64,000 nt of DNA, taken from Candidatus Thiovulum stygium (GTDB taxonomy: Bacteria > Campylobacterota > Campylobacteria > Campylobacterales > Thiovulaceae). The notes under the pieces were generated by a model that was not told the DNA's origin, did not search any database, and worked only from the letters and a program-made list of their open reading frames with translations. Location of the stretch: positions 576,001 through 640,000 of the forward strand of contig CP091137.1 of assembly GCA_021582295.1 (NCBI GenBank), given 5' to 3'. This document shows positions 10,815 to 22,909 of the stretch, piece by piece. Position 1 is the first letter of the stretch; each line of letters starts with the position of its first letter. A program made the translations under genes and the position numbers.

Positions 10815-11708
10815 TTGAATATAGAAACGATTAAAAAAGAGCGAGATGGGTGGCTCTTTTGGAAAAATATAGCCCCACTTCGAGAATCTATCGAAAAAAT
10901 ATCTCCACAAAATAATTTAGTGAAATTTGAAAATGGTTCTGTTGTTATCGATTCTGAAATTGGCGAACTTGGTATTCAAATAGCTAAATCGATGAAACCT
11001 TGGCGAAAAGGACCTTTTAAATTTCGAGATGTTACGATTGATGCTGAATGGAACAGTAATATAAAATATTCTATACTTTTACCTCATCTTGATATAAAAA
11101 ATAAAATTGTTGGAGATATTGGCTGTAATAACGGTTATTATATGTTCAGAATGTTAGAACTTGAACCAAAAATAATAATAGGTTTTGATCCTGTGCCACT
11201 TTGTAAAATACAGTTCGATTTTATCGATAGATTTATAGGAAGTGCAAAAAATGGAAAAATAATTTTTGAATTGCTCGGTGTTGAACATTTGTCAATTTAT
11301 GGTCAAAAATTTGATTTGCTTTTATGTCTCGGAGTCATTTATCATCGAAGTGATCCTGTTGCAACTCTAAAAAATTTAAAATCTGCATTAAAAAATAATG
11401 GCACTTTAATTCTTGATACATTTTATATTGAGGGCGACGATGAGGTCGCACTTTTTCCAAATGAACGATATGCGAAAATGAATAATGTCTATTTTTTACC
11501 TACGATTCCAGCTTTGCGAAATTGGGCAAAACGGGCAAAATTTAAAGAATTTGAAGTTATTGCAACTGTTGATGCAAATTCTGATGAACAACGAAAAACC
11601 GAATGGATGGACTCTGAAAGTTTAGAAGATTTTTTAGATCCGAATGATCAAAATAAAACTGTTGAAGGTTATCAAGCTCCAAAACGAGTTTTCGTAAAAT
11701 TAAAATAG
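10815..11708 (+). CDS. cmoB: tRNA U34 carboxymethyltransferase CmoB
   Basis: Transfers a carboxymethyl group from carboxy-SAM to 5-hydroxyuridine-34 of tRNAs, forming cmo5U at the wobble position. The 297-residue protein has an N-terminal segment with WRKGPF typical of CmoB and a class I methyltransferase motif GDIGCNNGYYMFRM near residue 100. LLCLGVIYHRSDP follows, as in CmoB rather than generic methyltransferases. TTG start nine bases after the ilvH stop. It is convergent with bioB across a strong bidirectional hairpin. Confidence 0.93.
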   Translation: MNIETIKKERDGWLFWKNIAPLRESIEKISPQNNLVKFENGSVVIDSEIGELGIQIAKSMKPWRKGPFKFRDVTIDAEWNSNIKYSILLPHLDIKNKIVGDIGCNNGYYMFRMLELEPKIIIGFDPVPLCKIQFDFIDRFIGSAKNGKIIFELLGVEHLSIYGQKFDLLLCLGVIYHRSDPVATLKNLKSALKNNGTLILDTFYIEGDDEVALFPNERYAKMNNVYFLPTIPALRNWAKRAKFKEFEVIATVDANSDEQRKTEWMDSESLEDFLDPNDQNKTVEGYQAPKRVFVKLK

Positions 11709-11770
11709 GTAGTTTTCTTAAAAATAAGTGGAGAATTGAATCAATTATTTAATTTATTTATTTGTTGTAA

Positions 11771-11806
11771 ATATTAATTCCAGTGAATCATCACGGGAAT
11801 TAATAT
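11771..11806. terminator. Bidirectional terminator between cmoB and bioB
   Basis: A 15-base inverted repeat with one mismatch (11771-11785 against 11792-11806), six-base loop AATCAT, built around CCaGTG/CACgGG and an AATTAATAT arm. The A/T-rich outer arms provide a U-tract in both directions, as expected between convergent genes. Confidence 0.88.
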
Positions 11807-11821
11807 ATCTATATGTGTATT

Positions 11822-12664
11822 TTATTGACAGCTTTTAGCTATTTTTAAATTTAACTTTTTTAACACATTTAAATCATGATCAGCACTTATACCTTTAGTT
11901 GTTAAATAGTTTCCAATAACTATTGAATTTGCTCCAGCTTGAAAAATTTGCCAATCATTTTCTCCAAAAAAGCTTTCTCTACCACCAGCTATCATGATTC
12001 TGCCATTAAATTTATTTCTTAAATTTTTAATAATTTCTAAGCCTTTATTTATAGTTAAATCTGTTTTTGGAATTGGTAAAGCTTCATTGTGATGATAAAA
12101 ATTAATTGGAATCGAATTAGGTTCTAAACTTAAAATTTCATTAAAAAATTCTTCACGAACCTCATCGTTTTCTCCAAGTCCAACAATTCCACCAGTGCAT
12201 AAATTAAGTCCAACATTTTTTACATTTTCACAAGTTTCATATCTTTCTCGCCAAGTATGAGTTGTGCAAATTTCATTATAAAAACTCTCGGCACTCTCTA
12301 AATTATGGTTATAACTAGAAATTCCACTATTTTTTAAAACTCTTAATTGTTCAACTGAAGCCGTTCCGTTACAGGCAATCAAATTTAAATCTGGCAATTC
12401 TTTTTTTAGTTTTTCAGCAATTTGTGAAACATATTTTAATTTTCGATCATTTAGACCTTTTCCAGCTGTAACAAGACAAAAACCTAAAGCACCTTTTTCA
12501 TTTAGAAATTTTGCATCATTTAAAATTTGTTCAAAGCTCTTATTTTTATATTTTTCGATATCAGTTTGATATCTGCTACTTTGAGTGCAAAATTTACAAT
12601 CTTCACTACAACCACCACTTTCTATATTGTTAATGGCACATAAAAAAATTTTATTATTATTCAA
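11822..12664 (-). CDS. bioB: Biotin synthase
   Basis: Radical-SAM enzyme that inserts sulfur into dethiobiotin. The 4Fe-4S motif C-x3-C-x2-C is at residues 19, 23 and 26 (CSEDCKFC). Other Cys residues for the auxiliary 2Fe-2S cluster lie in NLIACNGTAS and NLCTGGIVGLGE. Length 280 is on the short side, as in Campylobacterota BioB. No other bio genes are nearby. It is transcribed away from the coiled-coil gene at 12780, leaving a gap of about 115 bases for divergent promoters. An octamer at 12159 encodes Asp-Glu-Val. Confidence 0.95.
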   Translation of the reverse strand: MNNNKIFLCAINNIESGGCSEDCKFCTQSSRYQTDIEKYKNKSFEQILNDAKFLNEKGALGFCLVTAGKGLNDRKLKYVSQIAEKLKKELPDLNLIACNGTASVEQLRVLKNSGISSYNHNLESAESFYNEICTTHTWRERYETCENVKNVGLNLCTGGIVGLGENDEVREEFFNEILSLEPNSIPINFYHHNEALPIPKTDLTINKGLEIIKNLRNKFNGRIMIAGGRESFFGENDWQIFQAGANSIVIGNYLTTKGISADHDLNVLKKLNLKIAKSCQ

Positions 12665-12779
12665 ATTTAGTCTTTCTGTTTTTAAATTTAAATTATATTA
12701 TATAATAGCAATTTGTAAAAAACTAGAGTGTAAAATTAACAAATACTCTAAATATTTCTTAAGCAGAGGTAATAAAATA

Positions 12780-13808
12780 GTGACAGAAGAAGCAAAAGAT
12801 CAAAAACAAGAAATTTTAGTCAGAATTAAAAACACACTTGAACTTTATCAAGAAAATGTTCCTATGGATCAATATCTTTTTTTAGCTAAAGAATATAAAA
12901 GAATGTGCTTAAGCTTTGATAAACTTTTATCTAAAGAGAAAGATAGAAATAGAAAATTTATAGAAGTTAAACGAGAGTTATTAACAGTTCATCAAGAAGA
13001 AATAAAAAATTTAAAAAATGATATTAAAACTATCGCTATTGAAAATGAAAATTTAAAAAGAGATGTTTTAAAATATACAATGATCGTAAAAGATCAAGAA
13101 AATAGTAAAGCTCAAGAAAATTCTAAAACTATTAACGAAAAACCTATTCTTCAAGATGAAATTAATAATTTAATTATTAAACATTTTAGTGAAGAACAAA
13201 TTAAAATTTTACTTGATGATGTAATTATTCATTTAGCTTCAACTACACTTGATTTTAGTAAAATTACCTTATCTTTTTTTGATGATAATAAAATTATATT
13301 ATTACAAAGAGCAATTTATCGCAGAGTTATGGTCATTATCGAAAGTGATTCTTCTTCAATTGTTAGTGCAATTACAAATACGATTTTACGAGATCATTAT
13401 AATTATGTTCATAAAGAATTCGCTAACAAAGTTCTTAAAGCTTCAAATATTTCTCGAGGTGTTTTCAAATTTTTTGAAAATAATTTTGTTGAAGATGACA
13501 CTGGAACTCGTTGGAATTCATTTGCTATAACCAGATTTATGGGCGAATATTTAAAACAAACAGAAAGTTATTATTACAATAAAGATGAATTTGAAAAATA
13601 TTCAGCTCGACTTCAAGAATTATCGCTAATGGATGAAACTGACGAAAAAATGGCTGAACGAAAAAAAGTTGAAAAACTTGTTAGTCTATATAAATTACGA
13701 ATTGCTGATGAAGAGGGTAAAATTAGCGATATTATCGAAAAATATAAATCTTTACTTGAAGGTGTTACAAAGACACTTTTACAAAAAAGAATAATTATTA
13801 AAAAATAA
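12780..13808 (+). CDS. Uncharacterised coiled-coil protein
   Basis: About 342 residues from the GTG at 12780, chosen because AGAGGT sits nine bases upstream. The open frame extends further 5' into the bioB gap but lacks a ribosome site there. The N-terminal third is charged and helical with a long coiled coil (about residues 45-115). The C-terminal half is helical and acidic/basic mixed, ending in another coiled coil. No signal peptide, membrane span or catalytic motif is evident. It precedes acpS by six bases, so it is likely in the acpS-lon operon. I do not recognise the family. Confidence 0.7.
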   Translation: MTEEAKDQKQEILVRIKNTLELYQENVPMDQYLFLAKEYKRMCLSFDKLLSKEKDRNRKFIEVKRELLTVHQEEIKNLKNDIKTIAIENENLKRDVLKYTMIVKDQENSKAQENSKTINEKPILQDEINNLIIKHFSEEQIKILLDDVIIHLASTTLDFSKITLSFFDDNKIILLQRAIYRRVMVIIESDSSSIVSAITNTILRDHYNYVHKEFANKVLKASNISRGVFKFFENNFVEDDTGTRWNSFAITRFMGEYLKQTESYYYNKDEFEKYSARLQELSLMDETDEKMAERKKVEKLVSLYKLRIADEEGKISDIIEKYKSLLEGVTKTLLQKRIIIKK

Positions 13809-13814
13809 TTATAT

Positions 13815-14168
13815 ATGATAGGTATCGATTTAGTTAAAATTCAAAGAATCGAAAAATTTGTAGCTCGTTTTGGAGAAAAAGGATTACACAAGTTTTTAAC
13901 TCAAACAGAAATCGAAATTTCTAAAAATAACATAAAAAGAATTGCTGGTTTTTGGGCTGTTAAAGAGGCAATTTCAAAGGCTCTTGGAGTTGGAATTTCT
14001 AAAAGTTTTTCGTTTCATGATGTAGAAATCTCTAAAAATAAAAATGGTTCTCCAATTGCAAATATTTCAGAAAAAATAAAAGCTAATTTTAATATTAAAA
14101 ATCTAGCTATTTCTATTACACATGATGGCGATTATGCTATTGCTGTAGCAACAATTCAAATAAATTAA
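13815..14168 (+). CDS. acpS: Holo-[acyl-carrier-protein] synthase
   Basis: Transfers 4'-phosphopantetheine from CoA to acyl carrier protein. At 117 residues it has the usual size. The N-terminal IGIDLVKIQRIE with the metal-binding Asp at residue 5 and the central FWAVKEAISKALG with the second acidic ligand are diagnostic. A C-terminal SITHDGDYAIAV strand completes the fold. It starts six bases after the coiled-coil gene. Confidence 0.95.
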   Translation: MIGIDLVKIQRIEKFVARFGEKGLHKFLTQTEIEISKNNIKRIAGFWAVKEAISKALGVGISKSFSFHDVEISKNKNGSPIANISEKIKANFNIKNLAISITHDGDYAIAVATIQIN

Positions 14169-14263
14169 CTCGCTAATTATTATATTTTAGATATTTTTTT
14201 ATTAAATTATCAAAGCTATGTTACAATTCAAATCTTAAAAAATTAACAATAGGAATTAAAAAC

Positions 14264-16824
14264 TTGCAAACTACAAATCAGGATGAATCCCAACAACTTT
14301 CTATGCCAATAATTTCAGAATTGGATCATTTTTTATATCCATTTATGATATCGCCTGTTTTTATTTCTAATCTTAATTTTATAAAAACAGTCGAATTTGC
14401 AATGAATCACTCTTTACCAATTATTATTACTCCGATTAAGCCAAATGCTGATGTCGAAGAATTGACCATAAATAAAATTTATCCTGCTGGAGTTATTGGC
14501 TCTATTATGAGAAAAACTATTTTGCCAGATGGCAGAATTAAAATTCTTTTTCAGGGTATTAAAAAAGTAAAAATTACAAAAATTATTTCTGAAAATCCTA
14601 TAATTGGTGAATATGAAGCTATCGAAACTTCTGAAAAATCAGAAATTAGAACTCGAGCAATTTTATCAATTTTAAAAGATAAAATAGCCGAATTATTAAA
14701 ATATAGTTCTAAAATCCCTCAAGATATATTAAATACTATTAATGATAGTAATGAACTTGATCGTATTTCTGATATTATAACTAGCTCACTATCTTTAAGT
14801 CTTGATCAAGCCTATGAATTATATATTGAATCTAATATCGAAAATCGAATGTTTTCAATTCTTGAAAAAATTGATAATGAAATTGAAAGTGCAAAAATTC
14901 AACGAGATATAAAAACAAAAGTTCAGAATAATATTGCTCAACATAATAAAGAACATTTTTTAAAAGAGCAATTAAAACAGATTCAAAAAGAACTTGGAGT
15001 TGATTCTCAACGAGAAGAGGAAATTGAAGAATATCGCAAAAAACTTGAAGCTAAAAAAGATTTTATGTCTGAAGATGCTTACAAAGAGATAAATAAACAA
15101 ATTAAACGACTTTCTCGAATGCATCCTGATAGTGCCGATGCTAATATGGTTCAAACTTATCTTGAATGGGTTATTGAAATTCCTTTTGGTAAAGAATCAA
15201 AACATAAATTATCAATTCCAGAAGTAGAAAATCAGTTAAATATAGATCATTATTCATTAAAAAAGCCAAAAGATCGAATCTTAGAATATTTTGCTGTTCG
15301 AGAACTTTTAGATTTAAGAGGTGTCAAAGATAGTCAAAATCGAGGCATTATTTTATGTTTTTATGGTCCTCCCGGAGTCGGAAAAACTTCATTAGCAAAT
15401 TCTATTGCAACTGCAATGAAACGAAAACTTGTGCGAATTGCTCTCGGTGGTCTTGAAGATGTAAATGAATTACGAGGTCATCGTCGAACTTATGTTGGTG
15501 CAATGCCTGGACGAATTGTAAGCGGACTTATCGAAGCAAAAGAGATAAATCCAATTATAGTTCTTGATGAAATTGATAAATTAGGTCGATCACCTCGAGG
15601 TGATCCAACTTCAGCAATGCTCGAAATTCTTGATCCTGAACAAAACTCTAAATTTCGTGATTATTATTTAAATTTTGATATAGATTTATCAAAAGCTATT
15701 TTTATTGCAACTGCTAATGATATTTCGATGATTCCTGCTCCTCTTCGAGATAGAATGGAATTTATAGCAATTAGCAGTTATACTCCAATGGAAAAATATC
15801 ATATTGCTAAAAAATATCTAATTCCGCAAGAACTTAAAAAACATGGTTTAAAAAGCAATGAGATTATCGTTTCTAAAAAAGCACTTGAAGATATGATTAA
15901 TTTATATACTCGTGAAGCTGGTGTCAGAAATTTAAGAAGACGAATTTCTAGTGTAATTCGAAAAAGTGCAAAAAAATCCTTGAAAATAGTTCGATTGCTA
16001 AAATTAGTATTACTGCAAAAAATTTAAAAGAATTTCTTGATAATAGTCTATTTGGTATCGAAAAAATTGATCCAACAGCTAAAATTGGTGTTGTTAATGG
16101 TCTCGCTTGGACTTCTGTTGGTGGAGATATTTTAAAAATCGAAGTTGTCAAAACTGAAGGCAAAGGCGGAATTAAATTAACTGGAAAACTCGGTGAAGTT
16201 ATGCGGGAATCTGGTTCGATTGCTTTTTCTGTTGTTAAAAATCTCTTTGAAACTGGTTATTTAATGCCTAATCCAAATTCTAAATATCATAAAAATAATG
16301 AAAAAGATATCGAAATTAAAAATATCGATGAGGTTGAAAAACCTGAAATTGAGATTGAAAAGACTGTAAAAAAATATAAAAATATTGCTAATTTTTATGA
16401 TTTACATATACATGTACCTGATGGTGCAACTCCAAAAGATGGTCCAAGTGCTGGAATCACAATTGCCACTGCGATTGCTTCATCTTTGAGTGAAAAAGCT
16501 GTTCGAGGCGATACAGCGATGACAGGCGAAATTTCGTTACACGGAAATGTTATGCCTATCGGTGGTCTAAAAGAGAAAATTATTGCGGCTCATAGAGCTG
16601 GAATTAAAAATATTATTATTCCTAAAAAGAATTATGAAAGAGATCTTGAAGATTTACCTCAAGAGATATTAGTTGATTTTAAAATTATTCCAGTTTCTCG
16701 TTTTGAAGAAGTTTTAAAATTTATGTTTGAGCTAAAAAATAGTCAAAATAATCAAAATATTAATATTAATGGAGTTGAAAATGAGTCAGAATCTGAATCA
16801 AAAGAAATTAGAGACAATCAATAA
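14264..16824 (+). CDS. lon: ATP-dependent protease Lon (one frameshift)
   Basis: AAA+ serine protease that degrades damaged and regulatory proteins. Order: LAN substrate-binding domain (about residues 10-205), coiled coil, Walker [10 protein letters not shown] near residue 368, Walker B with VLDEIDK, then the protease domain with catalytic Ser in DGPSAG (near residue 729) and Lys in [14 protein letters not shown]. The first frame stops at 16027 and the protein resumes in another frame. Adding one A to the A7 run at 15970-15976 joins them into about 854 residues. This is probably a sequencing error. TTG start. The end overlaps the next small gene by 44 bases. Confidence 0.92.
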
Positions 16825-17023
16825 CGAAAATATAAATAATATAAGTGATAATGTAAAAAATTATAAATTTAATGATATAAATTTGCCTCAAATGGAATAT
16901 AGTGCAGAAATTGATGGTGAAGCTTTTCCAGATCGAAATCAACATCTAAAAAAGAAAGAACAAATTCTTGAAGAGTATCAATTTATCAAAAAATCAAAGA
17001 TCGTTAATCGAGTGCGAAGATAA
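16781..17023 (+). CDS. Small polar protein, unknown
   Basis: An 80-residue, highly polar Asn/Lys/Glu-rich protein beginning inside the last codons of lon. ATG at 16781 is preferred over the ATG at 16769 because GGAG sits at 16771-16774. Residues 1-30 look disordered; the second half (PQMEYSAEIDGEAFPDRNQH) is more conserved in character and ends in a basic helix. No membrane span. Its overlap with lon and an eight-base gap to the TPR gene suggest cotranscription. The function is not recognised. Confidence 0.6.
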   Translation: MSQNLNQKKLETINNENINNISDNVKNYKFNDINLPQMEYSAEIDGEAFPDRNQHLKKKEQILEEYQFIKKSKIVNRVRR

Positions 17024-17030
17024 ATAAACT

Positions 17031-17741
17031 TTGAATCCGTTTTTACCGCTTTTTATTCCTGTTTTTATACTTTTTTTTGTAGAGACCTCATCAAAAATTT
17101 CAAAAGAGATGGGAAATCTCTACAATCAAATTGGCGATCTCGAAAATAAATTATATAGTGCAACTTTTCTTGAAGAGAATTTATCTGCTGAAGAATCTTT
17201 TAATCGTGCTTTAAAAAATATCGAAACTGGAGATTTAAAGGTTGCTATATCTAATTTAACTTACACAATAGCAATCAAATCGAATCATTCTGAAGCTTTT
17301 TATAATCGTGGTTTAGCTTATCATAGTTTGGGAGATTTTGAACAAGCAATTGAAAATTACTCTCGTGCCATTGAAATTAATCCAAATGATGCTGATGCAT
17401 ATAATAATCGTGGTGTTGCAAATCATGATTTACAGCATTATGATTTGGCAATTGATGATCATACTAAAGCAATAGAATTAGTTCCTGAATTAGCAGAAGC
17501 TTTTTATAATCGTGCTGGAGTTTATGAGAAATTAGCTTATAATGATCTTGCTCTTGATGACTATTCTCGTGCTATCGAAATCGATCCTGAATTTACAGAT
17601 GCAATCTATAAAAAAGTCCAAATTTATATAAATATCGGCGATCTCAAAAAGGCAAAAGCTGAAGCTGATAAAAGTGCTAAACTTGGCGATAATCGAGCTT
17701 TAGAATTTTTCAATAATAATATTAGTAGTGGAGATAATTAA
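17031..17741 (+). CDS. TPR-repeat protein, membrane-anchored or exported
   Basis: A 236-residue protein with TTG start, an N-terminal hydrophobic segment (PLFIPVFILFFVE) acting as signal anchor, then a linker. Four to five tetratricopeptide repeats follow from about residue 50, each with the A-F/Y-Y/N-N-R-G/A pattern and P near the repeat end. TPR arrays mediate protein-protein contacts, so a periplasmic or membrane scaffold role is inferred. It lies in the lon operon. An octamer at 17085 encodes Thr-Ser-Ser in the linker after the anchor. Confidence 0.8.
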   Translation: MNPFLPLFIPVFILFFVETSSKISKEMGNLYNQIGDLENKLYSATFLEENLSAEESFNRALKNIETGDLKVAISNLTYTIAIKSNHSEAFYNRGLAYHSLGDFEQAIENYSRAIEINPNDADAYNNRGVANHDLQHYDLAIDDHTKAIELVPELAEAFYNRAGVYEKLAYNDLALDDYSRAIEIDPEFTDAIYKKVQIYINIGDLKKAKAEADKSAKLGDNRALEFFNNNISSGDN

Positions 17742-17824
17742 ACCTTAAATTCTAATATTAAAATAAACCCTCTTATTTAAACTAAAATTAGACTTTACAA
17801 AACTAGATTTTTCAAGGTAATAAA

Positions 17825-18652
17825 ATGAATATTTTATTTGTTGGCAAAAAACCGCGATTTCAAACTTCAAACAAATTTTTACACTCATTCAGAAAAAAAT
17901 ATATGACTAAAACTGGTGGTTTTTCTGGAACTCTTGATCCATTTGCAAGTGGAACTTTAATAATTGCACTTGGCGACATTCCTCGACTTTTTCAATTTTT
18001 TGAGAAAAGCGAAAAAGTTTATCGAGCAACTCTTTGGCTGGGTGCTAAAAGTGAGAGTTTAGATATTGACACTGATGTAAAAATAGACAAAATTAATCAA
18101 ATCGAGATTTATAAAATAATGGAAGTTTTAGAATCTTTAATAGGCAATATTAGATATTTTCCACCAAAATATTCTGCAAAAATCATCGATGGACAACGAG
18201 CTTATAATTTGGCTCGAGATGGCAAAAATGTAAATTTAAAAGAGATTGAATCTAATATTTTTAATATTAAATTTATAAATTATGCTCATCCATTTTTAAC
18301 TTTTGAAATAACTGTTTCAGAAGGTAGCTATATTCGAAGTTTTGGAAAAATTATTGCTGAAAAACTTGGAACAACTGGAATTTTAAGCAATTTGGAACGA
18401 ATTCGTGAGGGTGATTTTATTTATAATAATGAAGCCAAACTAAATCCACTTGAATATTTACAAAAAGATTTTCGAGAAAATATATATTTACGAGATAAAA
18501 GATATCTTTTTGAAGGTGGTTTAATTTTACTTAGTAGTTTAAAATATCAAGATATCGGTAGATATTATATGAAATATGATATTTATATTGCTCTAATTGA
18601 AATAATCGAAATTAATGGCGAAAAAAAGTTAATTATTTGGTTAATCGAGTAA
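17825..18652 (+). CDS. truB: tRNA pseudouridine synthase B
   Basis: Makes pseudouridine-55 in the T loop of tRNAs. The catalytic Asp is in GGFSGTLDPFASG (about residues 36-48), followed by the YRATLWLGAKSES strand and the SxGSYIRS-like motif SEGSYIRSFGK. Length 275 is normal for this phylum. AAGG lies at the right distance from the ATG. serS follows after 49 bases. Confidence 0.95.
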   Translation: MNILFVGKKPRFQTSNKFLHSFRKKYMTKTGGFSGTLDPFASGTLIIALGDIPRLFQFFEKSEKVYRATLWLGAKSESLDIDTDVKIDKINQIEIYKIMEVLESLIGNIRYFPPKYSAKIIDGQRAYNLARDGKNVNLKEIESNIFNIKFINYAHPFLTFEITVSEGSYIRSFGKIIAEKLGTTGILSNLERIREGDFIYNNEAKLNPLEYLQKDFRENIYLRDKRYLFEGGLILLSSLKYQDIGRYYMKYDIYIALIEIIEINGEKKLIIWLIE

Positions 18653-18698
18653 CTATTAATTAATTGGTAAAATATTAACAAAATAATTAAAAGGATAA

Positions 18699-19940
<1,242 letters not shown>

Positions 19941-19948
19941 TTTATATT

Positions 19949-19983
19949 TTGGAGCTAAAGAACTAATTTTCTACCAGCTCCAA
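19949..19983 (+). terminator. Hairpin after serS
   Basis: A perfect eight-pair stem TTGGAGCT (19949-19956) / AGCTCCAA (19976-19983) with a 19-base loop, nine bases after the serS stop. The downstream U-tract is weak, so termination strength is uncertain. Confidence 0.65.
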
Positions 19984-20085
19984 GCTCTAAGCATTAAACA
20001 AATTTATCTTTTAACATAGTTATAATTTAGTTTAAGTAAAATTATATCGATTATAAGAGCATGATTTTCTAGCCAATACAAGCTC

Positions 20086-20103
20086 CCCGTATTAAAACAC
20101 GGG
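20086..20103 (-). terminator. Hairpin downstream of acnB
   Basis: CCCGT (20086-20090) / ACGGG (20099-20103), eight-base loop ATTAAAAC. It lies about 23 bases beyond the acnB stop in the direction of its transcription and may work both ways against serS. It contains the nine-base word CACGGGAAT that also occurs in two other terminators of the window. Confidence 0.75.
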
Positions 20104-20125
20104 AATATTTAGAACTATTTTTATA

Positions 20126-22675
20126 TTATAGTTTATAGTTTTTGATTTCGTGGAAATTTAAATATTTATAAATTTTAGACTCTTTACCGCCAATTTTTTG
20201 AGGAACAATTTTCATATATTCTTCAACTGTTGGAAGTCTTCCAAGTAAAGCACAAACTGCGGCAAGTTCAGCAGAACCTAAATAAACTTGAGAATTTTTA
20301 CCCATTCGATTATCAAAGTTTCTTGTTGAAGTTGAGAAAACAACAGCTTTTTCAGCAACTTGAGCCTGATTACCCATACATAATGAACAACCCGGAACTT
20401 CAGTTCTTGCTCCCGCTTCACCAAACATTGAATAATAACCCTCATTTCGGAGCTGTTTTTCATCCATTTTTGTTGGTGGAACAATCCATAATCTAACTGG
20501 AGTTTGACCACTACCAGATAAGACTTCACCTAAAGCTCGATAATGTCCAATATTTGTCATACACGAACCAACAAATACTTCATCAATATTTTTTGGTCGT
20601 TTTGGATCATTTAAGACTTCTGAAAGTGTTGCAACATCATCGGGATCATTTGGACAAGCAATAATAGGTTCTTTTATATTATTTAAGTCTATTTCTAAAG
20701 TATAAGCATATTCTGCATCTTCATCTGGTTGTAAAAGAACTGGATTTTTTAACCAATTTTTAAATTTATCAATTCGTCTTTGAAGTGTTCTAGCATCGCC
20801 GTAACCATCAGAGATCATAGCTTCAAGTAATTTGACATTCGAATTTATATATTCGATAACTGGTTCAGGATTTAATCGAACGGTACAGGCTGCAGCACTT
20901 CGTTCAGCTGAAGCATCAGTTAATTCAAAAGCTTGTTCAACTTTTAAATTTGGCAAACCTTCAATTTCAAGAATTCTACCTGCGAAAATATTCTTTTTAC
21001 CTTTTTTAGCAACAGTTAATAGACCTTTTCGAATAGCTTCAAGAGGAATAGCATTAACTAAATCTCTAAGAGTAACACCTGATTGCATTTGACCTTTAAA
21101 TCTTACGAGAACAGATTCAGGCATATTAAGAGGCATTGAACCAGTAACAGCTGCAAAAGCAACAAGACCAGAACCACCTGGAAAAGAAATACCGATAGGG
21201 AATCGAGTATGAGAGTCGCCACCAGTTCCAACAGAATCAGGAAGAACCATTCGATTTAACCAAGAATGAATAACTCCATCGCCCGGTCTTAAAGAGACTC
21301 CACCTCGTTTTTCGATAAATTCAGGAAGAGTATTATGAAGTTTAATATCAGCAGGTTTTGGATAAGCAGCAGTATGACAAAAAGATTGCATAACAAGATC
21401 AGCAGAAAAACCTAAAGCTGAGAGTTCTTTAACCTCATCGCGAGTCATTGCACCAGTTGTATCTTGAGAACCAATAGTTAAAGTTTCAGGTTCAACATAC
21501 ATTCCAGGTCTAACTCCAGCAACACCACAAGCTTTACCAACCATTTTTTGAGCAAGTGTATAACCTTTACCACTATCAGCTGGTTGTTCAGCTCTTTCAA
21601 AGATTTTATCTTCACCCATTCCTAAAAAGTCTCTAGCTTTTTTAGTTAAACCTCGACCAATAATTAAAGGAATTCGACCACCAGCTCTAAATTCATCAAC
21701 AATCGTATTTGGATTTAATTTAAAAGTTGCGATAGTTTCGCCATTTTTTTCAGCTCGACCTTCATATGGATAAAGTGTGATGAGGTCACCAGTATCCATT
21801 TTAGAGACATCTAATTCAATTGGTAAAGCTCCAGAATCTTCAGCAGTTGCGAAAAATATTGGTGCAATAATTCCACCAAGAACATAACCGCCACTTCGTT
21901 TATTTGGAACACCAACAATATCATCTCCGATATGCCATTGAACTGAATTTATGCCTGATTTTCTACTTGAACCTGTTCCAACAACATCACCAACGAAAGC
22001 AACTGAATAACCTAATTTTTTAAGTTCAGCAATTTTATCAAGCGGTTTTTCCATTTTTGATCTAAGCATTGAATTAGCATGTAGTGGAATATCACTTCGT
22101 GTAAAAGCTTCACTTGCTGGAGAGAGATCATCTGTATTTGTTTCACCTGGAACTTTAAATACAACTAAATTAATTTTTTCAGCAAGTTTTGGACGATTTA
22201 AAAACCATTCACCATTTGCCCAAGAATTTAAAATAGAAGTTGCATAAATATTACCAGATTTATGTAAATCAACAATATCATTAAAAGAATCATATACTAA
22301 AAGTGTATTATTAAGCTCTTTTGCTGATGCTTCTGCAATTTCGCCACCAATTTTTAAACCATTAATTAATGGAGTGATATTAAAGCCTCCAAGCATTTTG
22401 CCAAGAGCTTCAACTGCTCGAATAGGTGAAATTGCAGGAATTATTAGAGAACCAGTAACAATAGCATTTAAAAAATCAGCTTTAACATAAGCTGAATCAT
22501 CAACACCTGGGAAAACTCGATTAATGATGAGATCAGCAAAAAATTGGCTGTTTTCGTCGCTATTTTTAATTAAAGATACAACTTCAGCTGTTTGTTCTTT
22601 AGTAAGAGATAATGGAGAAATTCCAAGAACTTTTCGTTCTTCAACATGTTTATGATAGTTTTCAAGAAAACTCAA
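20126..22675 (-). CDS. acnB: Aconitate hydratase B
   Basis: Isomerises citrate and isocitrate in the TCA cycle. Its 849 residues match AcnB. The domain order is AcnB-specific: an N-terminal HEAT-like helical domain, the swivel domain (with [12 protein letters not shown]), then the catalytic 4Fe-4S domain. The cluster Cys residues are in GSCMTN and PGCSLCMGN near the C-terminus. Many Campylobacterota use AcnB as their only aconitase. No riboswitch or regulator is adjacent. Two octamers lie inside (21432, encoding Asp-Glu-Val, and 21779, encoding Leu-Ile). Confidence 0.97.
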   Translation of the reverse strand: MSFLENYHKHVEERKVLGISPLSLTKEQTAEVVSLIKNSDENSQFFADLIINRVFPGVDDSAYVKADFLNAIVTGSLIIPAISPIRAVEALGKMLGGFNITPLINGLKIGGEIAEASAKELNNTLLVYDSFNDIVDLHKSGNIYATSILNSWANGEWFLNRPKLAEKINLVVFKVPGETNTDDLSPASEAFTRSDIPLHANSMLRSKMEKPLDKIAELKKLGYSVAFVGDVVGTGSSRKSGINSVQWHIGDDIVGVPNKRSGGYVLGGIIAPIFFATAEDSGALPIELDVSKMDTGDLITLYPYEGRAEKNGETIATFKLNPNTIVDEFRAGGRIPLIIGRGLTKKARDFLGMGEDKIFERAEQPADSGKGYTLAQKMVGKACGVAGVRPGMYVEPETLTIGSQDTTGAMTRDEVKELSALGFSADLVMQSFCHTAAYPKPADIKLHNTLPEFIEKRGGVSLRPGDGVIHSWLNRMVLPDSVGTGGDSHTRFPIGISFPGGSGLVAFAAVTGSMPLNMPESVLVRFKGQMQSGVTLRDLVNAIPLEAIRKGLLTVAKKGKKNIFAGRILEIEGLPNLKVEQAFELTDASAERSAAACTVRLNPEPVIEYINSNVKLLEAMISDGYGDARTLQRRIDKFKNWLKNPVLLQPDEDAEYAYTLEIDLNNIKEPIIACPNDPDDVATLSEVLNDPKRPKNIDEVFVGSCMTNIGHYRALGEVLSGSGQTPVRLWIVPPTKMDEKQLRNEGYYSMFGEAGARTEVPGCSLCMGNQAQVAEKAVVFSTSTRNFDNRMGKNSQVYLGSAELAAVCALLGRLPTVEEYMKIVPQKIGGKESKIYKYLNFHEIKNYKL

Positions 22676-22852
22676 GATGACTCCGTTAATATTTAAAATT
22701 TAAAAAATCTTAACAGAAATATGATTTAGATTTGTTTAGTTTCTATACAAACGATAGCTATTTCGTAGCTTTAAATTTCTAAATTTCTCATTTTTTATGT
22801 TTATGTGTAAATTTGTAATCTATTTTGTAAAATTAAAATTAGTAATATATAA

Positions 22853-22899
22853 AAGACCTCATCGAGAAATAATTTTTGATTTAATTTGATCAAGGTCTT
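22853..22899 (-). terminator. Terminator carrying half of an octamer copy
   Basis: AAGACCT (22853-22859) pairs with AGGTCTT (22893-22899), long loop. The left arm is the first half of an ACCTCATC copy (22856-22863). It lies just beyond the stop of the reverse-strand DUF3972-like gene, so it likely ends that transcript. AT-rich sequence flanks both sides. Confidence 0.65.
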
Positions 22900-22909
22900 A
22901 AATTAATTT

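Noticed and set aside
12585-12779. Upstream extension of the coiled-coil gene into the bioB start
   Set aside because: The GTG at 12780 has AGAGGT in place; the extension overlaps the divergent bioB start and reads as A/T-rich spacer.
20230-21092. Forward-strand frames inside acnB
   Set aside because: Shadow frames antisense to an intact, highly conserved gene.
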